This document shows positions 8,657-17,204 of a DNA stretch of 48,382 nucleotides, piece after piece (position 1 is the first letter of the stretch; the number at the start of each line of letters is the position of its first letter). The notes under the pieces were generated by a model. The model made no database searches. It was not told the origin of the DNA and saw only the letters and a list, made by a program, of their open reading frames with translations. The stretch is from Eubacteriales bacterium (GTDB lineage Bacteria > Bacillota > Clostridia > Christensenellales > CAG-138). The position numbers and the translations under genes are program-made. Location of the stretch: NCBI GenBank assembly GCA_021373115.1, contig JAJFTI010000033.1, positions 1-48,382 on the forward strand, given 5' to 3'.

Positions 8657-8810
8657 CAAGAAAAATCACAGCCATACGGCCAATCCTCGCGCTGCGGCAG
8701 GATGCGGTTAAAATCCCCTTTGCAAACACGGCAGGCACGCTCGTTCCCAATCGCGCCCATTGGCCGGCGCGGCCTCTTTTTGGGTCGCGACGGCTCGGAG
8801 ATTTTTCTTG
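8657..8810 (-). ncRNA. candidate molybdenum/tungsten cofactor riboswitch in the tupA leader
   Basis: On the minus strand a perfect 10-bp closing stem is formed by CAAGAAAAAT (8810-8801) and ATTTTTCTTG (8666-8657), continued by GGCT/AGCC-type pairing inside. Within it are CTCCGAGCC, GCCTGCCG and an ATCCT...AGGAT hairpin, which agree with my memory of the Moco RNA motif (RF01055). It ends 25 bases before the tupA start, so it could control translation or early termination. Moco riboswitches are known ahead of molybdate and tungstate transport genes. The stem is seen directly; the class is recognised from memory. Confidence 0.6.
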
Positions 8811-8983
8811 TATATTCAATTCAGTCGCCCCAAATGGCGTAAAAAAGCGGCTGGAATTCACAAAAGAGCAAAACTCTCATCGGTCAGCCGCAAAACCATT
8901 TCCTGCTTTTCAGGATATGAACGGATTTATTATTCCATACTGCGGATACCTTGTCAATTTTTAATGGCATTCCGTGGTTTTTT

Positions 8984-9433
8984 CTATTTTAGCAGCTCCT
9001 CCACGAAAGCAACCGCGCTTTCGAAATCCGCTTTGTCCGGTCTTCCCTTCGCCAACCCGCCAATCAGTTTGAACGGCCCGTAGGTATCGAATCCGCGGCA
9101 GTGCCACTTCCCTGCAATTTGCACGCCCTTCCGCTTGAGCAATTCGGCGAAAGGACCCGAAAACTCCCCGGCCGGCGCTCCGCAAGTATATATGGTAAAA
9201 CACGGTTTCCCGGCAAGCCCGTCGAGTTCTTCTGCAAAATGACTTACCGGCTTGCCGAATTCGGACATGTAGATTCCCGACGCAAAGCCGACCAGATCGT
9301 ACCCTTCCAGATTGACGGGGTCTTTTGAAGGAATCCGCACAAGATCAACCGGAAGCTTGTTCGCGATTTCTTCGGCTACTTTTTCGGTATTTCCGTGATG
9401 GATGGAATAGTAAAACAAGACCGCTTTTTTCAA
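8984..9433 (-). CDS. flavodoxin family protein
   Basis: The 149-residue product begins with the flavodoxin FMN-phosphate loop (FYYSIHHGNTEKVAEEI, residues 8-24), followed by the YDLVGFASGIYMSEFGKP segment and a C-terminal half with TYGPFKLIGGLAKGRPD. It is a soluble FMN electron carrier or reductase. The start is a TTG at 9433, supported by GGAGG 9 bases upstream and by the conserved KKAVLFYYS start. It is the last gene of a minus-strand group with two heme-b-like membrane proteins and a TetR regulator, so it may pass electrons to or from them. Partner identity is inference. Confidence 0.85.
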   Translation of the reverse strand: MKKAVLFYYSIHHGNTEKVAEEIANKLPVDLVRIPSKDPVNLEGYDLVGFASGIYMSEFGKPVSHFAEELDGLAGKPCFTIYTCGAPAGEFSGPFAELLKRKGVQIAGKWHCRGFDTYGPFKLIGGLAKGRPDKADFESAVAFVEELLK

Positions 9434-9453
9434 GAATAGTTCCTCCTATGCCG

Positions 9454-9861
9454 TTATAGCTTTGTGATAACATGAACCAGAAACGCTAGGATTAACGCGA
9501 TCACCGCGCCGCGGTGTGCCCAAAGGAGCGCGGGCGAGCGCTTTTTATGTTTATACAGCACAATGCCGAGCGCGACTACAGCAACCGCAATCGCCGCCGT
9601 AATGATGCCGGTGACGGACGCCCATAGAAACACAAGCTGCAGTATAACATGCGCTACCATGAAAAACGCCGCGCCAAAGCCGAAAAACCGGTGATTCTTT
9701 ACGAGAAATTTCAGGACGGTTTGATATCCGCCGCGAAAAACGCTCTCCTTGGGTAACTTCATCACCCAATTTCGATTGATCCACTTTACAAGGAAGTTCG
9801 CAATCGCTATGCCAAAAAGAACCGCCGTCAGAATCCCGAGTGAATCGCCAAGTAGTCTCAT
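9454..9861 (-). CDS. four-helix b-type cytochrome-like membrane protein
   Basis: The 135-residue protein has four hydrophobic helices. Two of them carry histidine pairs spaced exactly 14 residues apart (HRFFGFGAAFFMVAH and HRGAVIALILAFLVH), a pattern that suits ligation of two stacked hemes within a membrane bundle, as in cytochrome b561 or ferric-reductase-like domains. The same pattern recurs in the next upstream gene. An AGAGGAA ribosome binding site precedes the ATG. It probably moves electrons across the membrane with the flavodoxin and FMN-binding neighbours. No soluble catalytic domain is present. Confidence 0.7.
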   Translation of the reverse strand: MRLLGDSLGILTAVLFGIAIANFLVKWINRNWVMKLPKESVFRGGYQTVLKFLVKNHRFFGFGAAFFMVAHVILQLVFLWASVTGIITAAIAVAVVALGIVLYKHKKRSPALLWAHRGAVIALILAFLVHVITKL

Positions 9862-9962
9862 ACGTTCCTCTTTTCTTCTTTTCCGGTTTCATATTCCGCC
9901 TGTTTTCATTTTAGTAGTTGAATATTCGCTCCGCAATCACCAAATTGCAGCGATTGTAGCGT

Positions 9963-10631
9963 TTATCCGCCGCTTAACGCATTTTCAACCGCTTTGCGTA
10001 TCACGCGGCTGGAATTTGTCGCGCCGGAAACCGAATCCACATCTGTCGTCTGGGCAGAGAGCATACGTTCTATAACAGCCTCGCCAGCCGAACCGCGTTC
10101 GTTCCGGTGCTCGAGCAAATCGATCGTCGCTATTTCCCCGTTCACAACGGTGACGCGAACGCGCGCCTGAATATAACCAACGCTGCAGTTCCCCTCGTAT
10201 GCGCCGTCCGGAACGCCTTTCGCGGTAACGCCTGTAATCGAAATTTCAGATACCGCGCGCTGGTATGAGGCAAAACTGCTGATGCAAACTACAACATGCG
10301 CCACGAGCAAAACCGCCAGGATAAGCCCGCAAACTTTATGAACAAGTAATCCGCGTTTTCGGTTGTTTCGAAACAGCTTTTGCGAAAGGCAGGCCGCCGC
10401 CGCGCATACAGCCATCGCAAGCCCAAGCAAAAAAAGCGCCAGCGGCCTTTGGTAAAACAGTTTAAGTGTCAGTAAAAGATGCGCTGCGCTCAGCCCAACT
10501 AGGCCATACCCCAACGGCCGATGCATCGCGCGAAACGCGCGCCGTACCCGCGAGTCCGACGGCAGGCGATCTGTCAGAAATACCGCGGCGGTCAATGCAA
10601 AAACGGCTGCGGACACAAAACCAATAATCAT
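9963..10631 (-). CDS. b-type cytochrome-like membrane protein with C-terminal FMN-binding domain
   Basis: Of the 222 residues, about 1-130 form hydrophobic helices with two histidine pairs 14 residues apart (HRPLGYGLVGLSAAH and HKVCGLILAVLLVAH). Residues from about 140 form an FMN-binding domain (GAYEGNCSVG, then VNGEIATIDLLEHR). The segment DVDSVSGATNSS near residue 200 fits the D-x-x-S-G-A-T type site at which ApbE attaches FMN covalently to threonine. The helices resemble those of the 135-residue protein downstream, so the two are related. The ATG overlaps the TetR stop codon (10628-10631), so it is translated together with its regulator. Confidence 0.8.
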   Translation of the reverse strand: MIIGFVSAAVFALTAAVFLTDRLPSDSRVRRAFRAMHRPLGYGLVGLSAAHLLLTLKLFYQRPLALFLLGLAMAVCAAAACLSQKLFRNNRKRGLLVHKVCGLILAVLLVAHVVVCISSFASYQRAVSEISITGVTAKGVPDGAYEGNCSVGYIQARVRVTVVNGEIATIDLLEHRNERGSAGEAVIERMLSAQTTDVDSVSGATNSSRVIRKAVENALSGG

Positions 10632-11269
10632 AGCGCGACCTCTTTCTGCACCGCGTTCAGCAGCAGTTCAAACCCGTAGCGCAGAAACGAATCCTGAGAA
10701 AGCGAAAAGTTTTTCTGCAGATACGCCGCCTTGTTTACGGAAAACGAGATCAGACTGCAAATACTGCTCCAAAATACGAGTCCTGCGCGCACCGGTTCGA
10801 GCGTTTCCCGCGCCTCCCCGCGCAGAACCGCATCGGAGAAAAGGCGCTCAATCAGTCGATTGGTTTGTTCGCCCGTATCGTAAATTTCCTTGAGCACCGG
10901 CAGACGTAAAAAATCCGCCTCGTCCACGCTGATGCTGCCGAGTACACGGGATAAGAACGCCGGATCGTTTTTCGAAAGATTGGCCAGGCATTCGCAAATC
11001 GCGAAGTACCGCGCTTCAAGCCCGGCATTTTCGGAAAGGCAGCGTTCGATTCCGTCACGAATTGCGCGCATATCCTGCAAAACGATATGCCCGAGGATAT
11101 CTTCCTTGCTGATAAAGTAAACATAGATCGTGGACTTGCTGTAATCCGACTGGGCTGCAAGGTCGTCCATGCTGACGGACGCTTCACCCTTCTGCGCAAA
11201 AAGCATTCTTGCCGAGGCAAGAATCTGCTCCTGATGGAATTTGGAGAGCGCTTCCTTCTTTTTCGACAT
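10628..11269 (-). CDS. TetR family transcriptional regulator
   Basis: The 213-residue product has the TetR DNA-binding domain at about residues 15-60, with SMDDLAAQSDYSKSTIYVYFISKEDIL as the helix-turn-helix region, and a variable helical ligand-binding domain after it. It heads the cytochrome-like/flavodoxin operon. A TTGACA/TACGAT promoter lies at 11336-11308, with a directly repeated GTACTATT overlapping the -10, a plausible self-operator. The ligand cannot be inferred. Confidence 0.93.
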   Translation of the reverse strand: MSKKKEALSKFHQEQILASARMLFAQKGEASVSMDDLAAQSDYSKSTIYVYFISKEDILGHIVLQDMRAIRDGIERCLSENAGLEARYFAICECLANLSKNDPAFLSRVLGSISVDEADFLRLPVLKEIYDTGEQTNRLIERLFSDAVLRGEARETLEPVRAGLVFWSSICSLISFSVNKAAYLQKNFSLSQDSFLRYGFELLLNAVQKEVAL

Positions 11270-11290
11270 ACGATTTCTCTTTTCATTTTT

Positions 11291-11336
11291 GTACTATTAT
11301 TTCATATATCGTACTATTCGTTCGATTTATTGTCAA
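11291..11336 (-). promoter_or_regulatory. promoter and putative TetR operator
   Basis: On the minus strand a perfect -35 TTGACA (11336-11331), a 17-base spacer and a -10 TACGAT (11313-11308) are present. GTACTATT occurs twice on the plus strand, at 11291-11298 and 11311-11318. The 20-base period (two helical turns) places one copy over the -10 and one downstream, suggesting autorepression. Confidence 0.65.
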
Positions 11337-11395
11337 GCAGTATAAAAACTCGCATCTGTCGATACGGGTTATACAACGCATCTGTTTGATACGGT

Positions 11396-12628
11396 CTAGT
11401 TTGCCGACCAGTAATTCTTGCCTTCAATACTGCATTGGTTACTATAATTGTAGCCCACGGCAAGCAAGGCTCCATCCTCGCGCAGACCTACAACATGATT
11501 CGTTCCCGCGCAAACCGCGATCATATTCGACCAGTTGGAAATCCCACTTAGATCGCCCTCACTGGAATTTCCCGCTTTGAAAACGAAACCACCCTTGTTC
11601 AGGCCAATCGCAAAGCCGTTTCCACCGGCAACCTGTTTCATGTCCGTCCAGTAAGAAACTTCATCTTCTATTTCACCCCCGTCACGGAATGTTCTCGTTT
11701 TTCCGTTATCCAGAAGTAGAATCATCCAGTTTTTTTCCACCTGCCCGGGATAATTGATCACCGCGCCCGATACAATGCGCTCATATTCATCATAATCCAA
11801 GCTGTCGCTTTTGCATTCGTCAGCGGTCAAAATACCTGCTTGATTAACCGCAACAACGAGTTCTCCCGCGCCAATGATCTGTTCTACGTCCTCCCATTCG
11901 TCGCATCCAAGCAAACAATTACTGCACGGGCCTTTTATTTCCAGATCGCCGTTTCCTCTCAGTCCAATGACAGCTCCGTTACACGCCGCGACCTGTACGA
12001 TATCGCTCCAGCTGCTCACATTATATTCTTTCCGGTCAACGCCTGTTACAACAACTGTTTTATCCTCGCGCAGGCCAATGGCGTGATCCTTGTACGCGGC
12101 GATCTGGATAATATTCTCCCACGAGGAGGTGTCGATTGCTTTCGCGGCGCCGTAGGTTGCCACGGTTTTGTCGCTTTTCAGCAGGAGGGAGAAGTCATCG
12201 CCTGCGGCGATTTTGCCGGAGGGGTTTTGGATCGGGGGAACTGGAGTAGGACTTGGGGCAGGCGTACTAGTTGGCTCATGCCCACAACCGAAAATCCCAA
12301 TATTAATAGTACCACTATCTTTATTACATATTCGCTGTGCTGTACATACTACTAACACTATAATTAATAGCAAAGAAATACCCATGCATATTATCTTTAT
12401 CCACCTGTATTTTCGATCAACATCTTCAGGTTCCCGTTTTCCAAAACAAATAATCGAAGTAAAAACGAATAGGATTATAGCGGCAGCTGCTAATAAAATT
12501 GATAATAATTGATTATCGCGGATTATTTCAACTGCACCGCTGGTGATGGTGACTACAGCGGTAATTACAGAGCAAATTGCAGCGCTTATTGCAGATTTTT
12601 TCTCATGATCACTTTGTTTTTCATCCAT
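11396..12628 (-). CDS. membrane protein with RCC1-like beta-propeller repeats
   Basis: The 410-residue product has three hydrophobic helices (about residues 12-36, 40-62, 76-98), a Thr/Pro-rich linker around 117-133, then a domain of repeats of roughly 50 residues. Each repeat has the pattern W-x-x-I/M-x-Q-x-A ... A-I-G-L-R/K-x-x-G/K, typical of RCC1/BLIP-II-like propellers. Such propellers usually bind proteins or glycans; the topology suggests the propeller lies outside the cytoplasm. It stands alone on the minus strand, is AT-richer than its neighbours, and ends just right of the TetR promoter. No function can be assigned. Confidence 0.75.
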   Translation of the reverse strand: MDEKQSDHEKKSAISAAICSVITAVVTITSGAVEIIRDNQLLSILLAAAAIILFVFTSIICFGKREPEDVDRKYRWIKIICMGISLLLIIVLVVCTAQRICNKDSGTINIGIFGCGHEPTSTPAPSPTPVPPIQNPSGKIAAGDDFSLLLKSDKTVATYGAAKAIDTSSWENIIQIAAYKDHAIGLREDKTVVVTGVDRKEYNVSSWSDIVQVAACNGAVIGLRGNGDLEIKGPCSNCLLGCDEWEDVEQIIGAGELVVAVNQAGILTADECKSDSLDYDEYERIVSGAVINYPGQVEKNWMILLLDNGKTRTFRDGGEIEDEVSYWTDMKQVAGGNGFAIGLNKGGFVFKAGNSSEGDLSGISNWSNMIAVCAGTNHVVGLREDGALLAVGYNYSNQCSIEGKNYWSAN

Positions 12629-13021
12629 CCCAATATCCTCTTTCCTACTTTTTCAAGAAATCCCATTCCACCAGCATTCCCTGTAAACCCCCTTTATCAT
12701 ACGAGTATTATGCATCCCCCACAACGAACCAAAATGTGTATCCCTGTCGCTTTTTATCTTTTCCGCGCAGAAAAAGAGCTTTGTACTTTCCAGCCAGAAA
12801 AGAAAGTTTCCCCGCTCATATTTTTGCTGCGGTAAGCGGGCAAAAAACCGTAAAGCGGGTTCCGTGCATTGGAAATTCAGCTGTCTTCAGCGGTAATATG
12901 GCTGCCCGGCCGTTCGTGAAAACGCCATCCCGACTGCATCATCAAGAGCCGCACAACGAAAAAGCCCGCGCGAGGCAAATCGCACGGGCGTTTCCAAATG
13001 ATTCATTGCGCCTTGTTTTTG
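12629..13021. other. intergenic region
   Basis: No convincing gene lies here. The right part holds the terminator of the 99-residue protein gene (12958-12989). The left part contains the unrecognised promoter region of the RCC1-like gene. Confidence 0.5.
12958..12989 (-). terminator. intrinsic terminator downstream of the 99-residue protein gene
   Basis: On the minus strand GCCCGTGCGA (12989-12980) pairs with TCGCGCGGGC (12973-12964), with one G-U pair and a six-base loop, and is followed by five T residues. It lies 33 bases beyond the stop codon of the gene at 13022. Confidence 0.85.
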
Positions 13022-13321
13022 TTAAATATCTTCCGGCTTCTCCGCTTGTGCCTGCCCCCGCTCCGCCTTACGCCGGAAATACTCCTTGCGCACGCGGTCC
13101 ACCTCGCTGTTGTTGATGCAGGCGTCCACATATTCTTCGTAGTCCATATAGGGTTCCCCGTCCGAATCATAAACGTCGATATAGAGGCTGTTAAAATACT
13201 CGTTCGTGTACTCTTTGTCCCAGTCGAACGTTCCTTCCCAGCTGACCTGAACATTCGAAAAAACGAGTTCGTCCCCGCTCTCGGAAGACTCCGATTCCTT
13301 GATCTGTTCGTCCCGCTCCAT
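13022..13321 (-). CDS. small acidic protein of unknown function
   Basis: The 99-residue product is strongly acidic (many Asp/Glu, about nine Tyr) and has no membrane helix or known motif. It starts with a charged, Ser/Glu-rich tail (residues 1-19), then a middle part rich in Tyr, Asp and Glu (EYFNSLYIDVYDSDGEPY) and a basic helical end. AAGGAGG stands 8 bases ahead of the ATG, and a terminator follows. Its promoter has the TGCAACTTT element shared with the kinase/chaperone genes further right, so it may belong to their regulon as an adaptor or substrate. That link is inference. Confidence 0.75.
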   Translation of the reverse strand: MERDEQIKESESSESGDELVFSNVQVSWEGTFDWDKEYTNEYFNSLYIDVYDSDGEPYMDYEEYVDACINNSEVDRVRKEYFRRKAERGQAQAEKPEDI

Positions 13322-13388
13322 CGGTATCGCCTCCTTCTGCGATTCTTTCGTTTTCCAATATGCCTTCCGTGATGTATGTCTTGGCTTT

Positions 13389-13431
13389 ATTGTAAGTTCG
13401 TTTAAAAGTCGTGTCTATCGCGAAAGTTGCA
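13389..13431 (-). promoter_or_regulatory. TGCAACTTT element and -10 box, copy B
   Basis: On the minus strand TGCAACTTTC starts at 13431. A -35-like TAGACA lies 15 bases in, and -10 TACAAT is at 13394-13389, 37 bases after the start of the element. It is 68 bases ahead of the 99-residue protein gene. Copies with the same layout occur at 175, 16765 and 37207. Confidence 0.6.
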
Positions 13432-13530
13432 TCTGTCCACAATCCGTGCGATCATCGACTCAAAGGGGGTGGCCGGCAGGATCGCGCACGATAAAAGCGC
13501 GAACGATTTTCCTTTTTGTGTACAAGGTCA

Positions 13531-13559
13531 CTGAAAGAACGTGAAAATCGATTATACTA
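13531..13559 (+). promoter_or_regulatory. probable copA promoter
   Basis: A good -10 TATACT at 13554-13559 is preceded after 17 bases by a weak -35 CTGAAA at 13531-13536. It lies about 50 bases before copA. I see no clear copper-repressor operator. Confidence 0.4.
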
Positions 13560-13611
13560 TAGTTATAGATGATTACGCAGAATCCTTCTGCGTGTAAAGG
13601 AGATATATGTG

Positions 13612-16077
13612 ATGAAAGAATCCAGCTATACGGTTACCGGCATGACTTGCTCCGCCTGCTCGGCGCATGTTCAGCGCGCGGTATCCAGGTTGCCGGGGGT
13701 AACGAAGGCGGAAGTCAATCTCGCCACGGAAACGCTCACCGTGCAGTACGACGAAGCGCAGGCGGGGTTCGATACGTTTCGGGAATCGGTTGAGCAGGCT
13801 GGTTATGGTCTTGTACCCCCGCGGACCGGCAAACGCGCGGAACTCGGTGTGGACGGCATGACCTGCGCGAGCTGTTCCTCGGCGGTTGAACGTTCACTGA
13901 AAAAACTTGACGGGGTATCGGATGTTTCCGTGAACCTCGCAACCAACCGCGCTTCGTTTGTATACGATCCCGCACGGGTCAAGCTCGCGCAAATCCGCGA
14001 AGCCATCTCGAAAGCGGGGTATACTCCTCTTGACCTTGCAAGCGAGGATTCGCGGGATCTCGATCAGGAGCGGCGCGCGCGTTCGCTTTTCATCATGCGT
14101 ATCCGCCTGATTGTTGCCGCCGTGTTTGCCGCGCCGATTCTCTACATCGCGATGGCGCATATGTTTCCCGCGCTTGGCGTTCCGCTGCCCAGCTTTCTGA
14201 ATCCGCACACGCATCCGCTCGTTTTCGCGCTCGTTCAGCTGGCTCTGACCATTCCCGTGCTCCTTGCGGGCGGACGTTTCTTCCGCATCGGCATGAAGAC
14301 GCTGTTCAAAGGCGCGCCGAATATGGATACACTGGTCGCCATCGGCACCGGAAGCGCGTTCCTCTACGGTGTATACGCAACCGTATTGATCTCTCAAGGT
14401 GACGTTTCGTTTGCGCAGCATCTCTATTTTGAGTCTGCTGCGGTTGTTATCACCCTTGTGATGCTTGGTAAATACCTTGAAGCGGTCAGTAAAAGCAAAA
14501 CCTCCGAAGCGATTAAAAAGCTGATGCGTCTCAAACCAAAAACCGCGATTGTCCTGAAGGACGGCGTGGAGATTGAGGTTTCGCTGGACGAAGTCGCCGT
14601 TGGGGATGTGGTGCTGGTGCGCCCCGGCTCGGTGATTCCGGTAGACGGCACCGTACTGGACGGCGCGTCCAGCGTGGATGAAAGCATGCTTACCGGTGAG
14701 AGCCTGCCGGTGGAGAAACAGCCAGGCTCGCCCGTCACCGGCGGGAGTATCAATGGCGAAGGGCTGCTCCGCTTTACCGTCACCAAAGTCGGCGAAGACA
14801 CCACTTTGTCGAAAATCATCAAACTTGTTGAGGATGCGCAGGGCCGCAAGGCACCCATCGCGAAACTTGCGGACGTAATCTCCGGCTATTTCGTTCCCGC
14901 CGTACTCGGAATTGCAATCGTTTCCGCCGCCGTCTGGGCGCTTGTCGGCAAGGACTTTAATTTTGTTCTGAATATCTTCGTCACCGTGCTCGTCATCGCC
15001 TGCCCCTGCGCGCTTGGTTTGGCAACGCCAACCGCTATTATGGTTGGTACCGGAAAGGGTGCGGAGCTTGGCGTGCTGATCAAGGGCGGCGAAGCGCTGG
15101 AGACGACGCATCGCATCAATGCCATCGTGCTTGATAAAACCGGTACCATCACGCAGGGCAAACCCGAACTGTCGGATATCCGCCTCTATACGGCTCAGGC
15201 CGAAGCAGATCTGCTCGCGCTCGCGGCCAGCGCCGAGCGCGGTTCGGAGCACCCCATCGCCCGCGCCATTGTGGAAGCTGCCGAGCAGCGCGGTCTCGCG
15301 CTTGTTTCGCCGGAGCGCTTCCGCGCGATTCCCGGGCGCGGGATTGAAGCGCTTGTCTCCGGTCGTCTCGTACTCGCAGGCAACGCGGCGCTGATGCGGG
15401 AAACGGGTGTTGATCTTTCCCGTTCGGAGCAGGATGCGCATCTGCTCGCGGATGAGGGAAAAACGCTGATGTATATTGCCGCAGACGGCGCGCTCGTTGC
15501 GCTTATGGCGGCTGCGGACGCGGTGCGGCCGACGAGCCGGCAGGCCATCGAACGATTGAAAGACATTGGAATCGAAGTATATATGCTTACCGGCGACAAC
15601 GCGAACACCGCCGCCGCGGTTGCGAAAAGTGTTGGAATCGAACATGTACTCTCCGATGTCCTGCCGGAAGGTAAGGCGAGCGAGGTGCAAAAGCTCCAGG
15701 CGCAGGGCAAGCGCGTCGCCATGGTTGGCGACGGCATCAACGACGCGCCTGCGCTTGTTCAAGCGGACGTCGGCATGGCGATCGGCACCGGGACGGATGT
15801 TGCCGTCGAGTCTGCGGACGTGGTGCTCATGCGAGGCGACCTGTCCGCCGTCGTCGCTGCCATCGCGCTTTCGCGCGCAACCATCCGCAACATCCGGCAG
15901 AACCTCTTTTGGGCGTTTGCGTACAACATCATCGGCATACCATTTGCCGCAGGCGTGTTCTATGCCTTCGGCGGCCCGTTGCTTACTCCGGTGTTCGCGG
16001 GAGCGGCCATGGCGCTCAGTTCCGTTTCCGTCGTCACCAACGCGCTGCGTTTAAAGCGCTTTCGTGTAAGAGATTAG
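13612..16077 (+). CDS. copA: copper-transporting P-type ATPase
   Basis: The 821-residue product has two N-terminal heavy-metal domains, with [11 protein letters not shown] near residue 10 and [11 protein letters not shown] near residue 82. These are followed by the P1B-ATPase core: the TGES phosphatase loop, the membrane metal site ACPCALG, the phosphorylation site DKTGT, SEHP in the nucleotide domain and GDGINDAP. The CPC motif and paired domains indicate Cu(I) export. AAAGGAG at 13596-13602 suits the ATG at 13612; a GTG at 13609 immediately before it is the alternative start. No CsoR, CopY or CopZ gene is adjacent, so it seems to be a single-gene unit. Confidence 0.96.
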   Translation: MKESSYTVTGMTCSACSAHVQRAVSRLPGVTKAEVNLATETLTVQYDEAQAGFDTFRESVEQAGYGLVPPRTGKRAELGVDGMTCASCSSAVERSLKKLDGVSDVSVNLATNRASFVYDPARVKLAQIREAISKAGYTPLDLASEDSRDLDQERRARSLFIMRIRLIVAAVFAAPILYIAMAHMFPALGVPLPSFLNPHTHPLVFALVQLALTIPVLLAGGRFFRIGMKTLFKGAPNMDTLVAIGTGSAFLYGVYATVLISQGDVSFAQHLYFESAAVVITLVMLGKYLEAVSKSKTSEAIKKLMRLKPKTAIVLKDGVEIEVSLDEVAVGDVVLVRPGSVIPVDGTVLDGASSVDESMLTGESLPVEKQPGSPVTGGSINGEGLLRFTVTKVGEDTTLSKIIKLVEDAQGRKAPIAKLADVISGYFVPAVLGIAIVSAAVWALVGKDFNFVLNIFVTVLVIACPCALGLATPTAIMVGTGKGAELGVLIKGGEALETTHRINAIVLDKTGTITQGKPELSDIRLYTAQAEADLLALAASAERGSEHPIARAIVEAAEQRGLALVSPERFRAIPGRGIEALVSGRLVLAGNAALMRETGVDLSRSEQDAHLLADEGKTLMYIAADGALVALMAAADAVRPTSRQAIERLKDIGIEVYMLTGDNANTAAAVAKSVGIEHVLSDVLPEGKASEVQKLQAQGKRVAMVGDGINDAPALVQADVGMAIGTGTDVAVESADVVLMRGDLSAVVAAIALSRATIRNIRQNLFWAFAYNIIGIPFAAGVFYAFGGPLLTPVFAGAAMALSSVSVVTNALRLKRFRVRD

Positions 16078-16370
16078 GCTTGCTGTTTCCGAAAAGCCGC
16101 CGCAGTATACGCTGAAAAAACAGGATTCCGAATTCGCATAAACCTCTGCGTACGATAGAAAGAGAGCTTGTTCCGTTTGCCGGCTGCGGCAACTTGGAAC
16201 AAGCTCACTAGCAATCATTGAAATTCATCGACCTCCACTACAGCACAAAGCTATTTGTTTTTTATCCGATTGATTCTGCCCCGCGCTATGAGCGGCACAC
16301 AACCCGCTCAGCCGTGCCCCCGGATCGGTTCTGCCGGATTTCGCGCTCCCGAAAGTTGAATCCTCCGAAT
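16078..16370. other. intergenic region with a long hairpin
   Basis: An 11-bp inverted repeat, GAGCTTGTTCC at 16164-16174 and its complement at 16196-16206, encloses a second small GCCG/CGGC hairpin. No T-run follows on the plus strand, so it is a doubtful terminator for copA. No gene is seen. Confidence 0.4.
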
Positions 16371-16691
16371 CTAAATCAGCTGCGTGAGCTTCTCAGCCGC
16401 GTTCTTAAGCATTCTAAAAACGGAATCGAGATCGGAATCTCCCTCTCCCTTATCCTTTTTATCCTGCAGCACGGCAAGAATCGCAAGAACGCTCGCGGTG
16501 GTCAGGCGAAATTCGCGCTCGGTCAGCCGAAGCCTGCCGCGGTCGAGTTTGGAATGCGCACTCGATATGACCGACTTGTTTTCTCTGTCCCCCACCGACT
16601 GTCCGGCCATCGTCAGTGCCGAACAAATCGCCGCAATATCCGTAACATTGCACCCGGATAAATCATATTTCTCGCTGTCGAAGAGTCCCAT
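16371..16691 (-). CDS. small helical protein, paralogue of the gene at 16797
   Basis: The 106-residue product is predicted to be mostly alpha-helical and soluble. It aligns along most of its length with the 103-residue product of the next upstream gene: YDLSGCNVTDI against YNLSRCSETDI, SSAHSKLDRG against DSASSKLNGG, LTEREF against LNEQEF. The two are therefore tandem duplicates of a family I do not recognise. It has its own TGCAACTTT-type promoter (16765-16723) and an AGGGAGG ribosome binding site. Its position at the end of the kinase/chaperone operon suggests a small subunit, adaptor or substrate. No catalytic motif is visible. Confidence 0.8.
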   Translation of the reverse strand: MGLFDSEKYDLSGCNVTDIAAICSALTMAGQSVGDRENKSVISSAHSKLDRGRLRLTEREFRLTTASVLAILAVLQDKKDKGEGDSDLDSVFRMLKNAAEKLTQLI

Positions 16692-16722
16692 CGAGTTTTC
16701 CTCCCTTGTTTTTCATAGCCTG

Positions 16723-16765
16723 ATGATACTTCAATATGAACATGCTTCTTTTCATGAAAGTTGCA
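16723..16765 (-). promoter_or_regulatory. TGCAACTTT element and -10 box, copy C
   Basis: On the minus strand TGCAACTTTC starts at 16765 and a -10 TATCAT lies at 16728-16723, 37 bases after the start of the element. It is about 30 bases ahead of the 106-residue gene, giving the distal small protein a separate promoter. Confidence 0.6.
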
Positions 16766-16796
16766 ATCATTGTGACGATGGGTTTGCAGCTTGCAA

Positions 16797-17108
16797 TTAC
16801 CGTAGGCTCATCAGCGTTACCGCTGCGCCCGTCATCGCGGCAGACAAAGCTTTTGCATTGGCTTCGCCCTTCAGGTTTCCGTTCGCCAGGGACTTTGAAA
16901 TTGTAATCAAAGCGTTGAACGCCACCTGAAATTCTTGTTCGTTCAAGCTGCGCACACCGCCGTTTAGCTTACTGCTCGCGCTGTCCACGGCTTGAAGCGT
17001 AACATCGTTTGCCGCGTTCTTTCTCATCAGGTTGAGCGCCGCTACCATTGTTCGGATATCTGTTTCGCTGCATCTGCTCAAATTGTACTGCCTTCCCGAT
17101 TCGGACAT
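16797..17108 (-). CDS. small helical protein, paralogue of the gene at 16371
   Basis: The 103-residue product is predicted soluble and alpha-helical. The first 75 residues align with the 106-residue neighbour (N-S-x-C-x-x-T-D-I opening, SSKLNGG turn, LNEQEF), while the ends differ. It follows the Clp-FtsH fusion gene by 97 bases and probably belongs to the long operon read from 37160, since I see no TGCAACTTT element of its own. No known domain is recognised; a regulatory or substrate-delivery role with the protease is only a guess. Confidence 0.78.
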   Translation of the reverse strand: MSESGRQYNLSRCSETDIRTMVAALNLMRKNAANDVTLQAVDSASSKLNGGVRSLNEQEFQVAFNALITISKSLANGNLKGEANAKALSAAMTGAAVTLMSLR

Positions 17109-17204
17109 TTTTAACTCCTGCCTTTCAAATGTTTGTTTTGTTCAGGTGTTTCATCTGTGGAACGCAAGTATTCACATTTCTTCTCAGAAAGCCGCTCTTC
17201 GCGA

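Noticed and set aside
8632..8760. N-terminal extension of TupA to 8760
   Set aside because: The extension lies within the structured leader, and a lipoprotein signal with its own ribosome binding site begins at 8631.
13894..15762. 622-codon minus-strand open frame
   Set aside because: It is entirely antisense to copA and has no recognisable domain.
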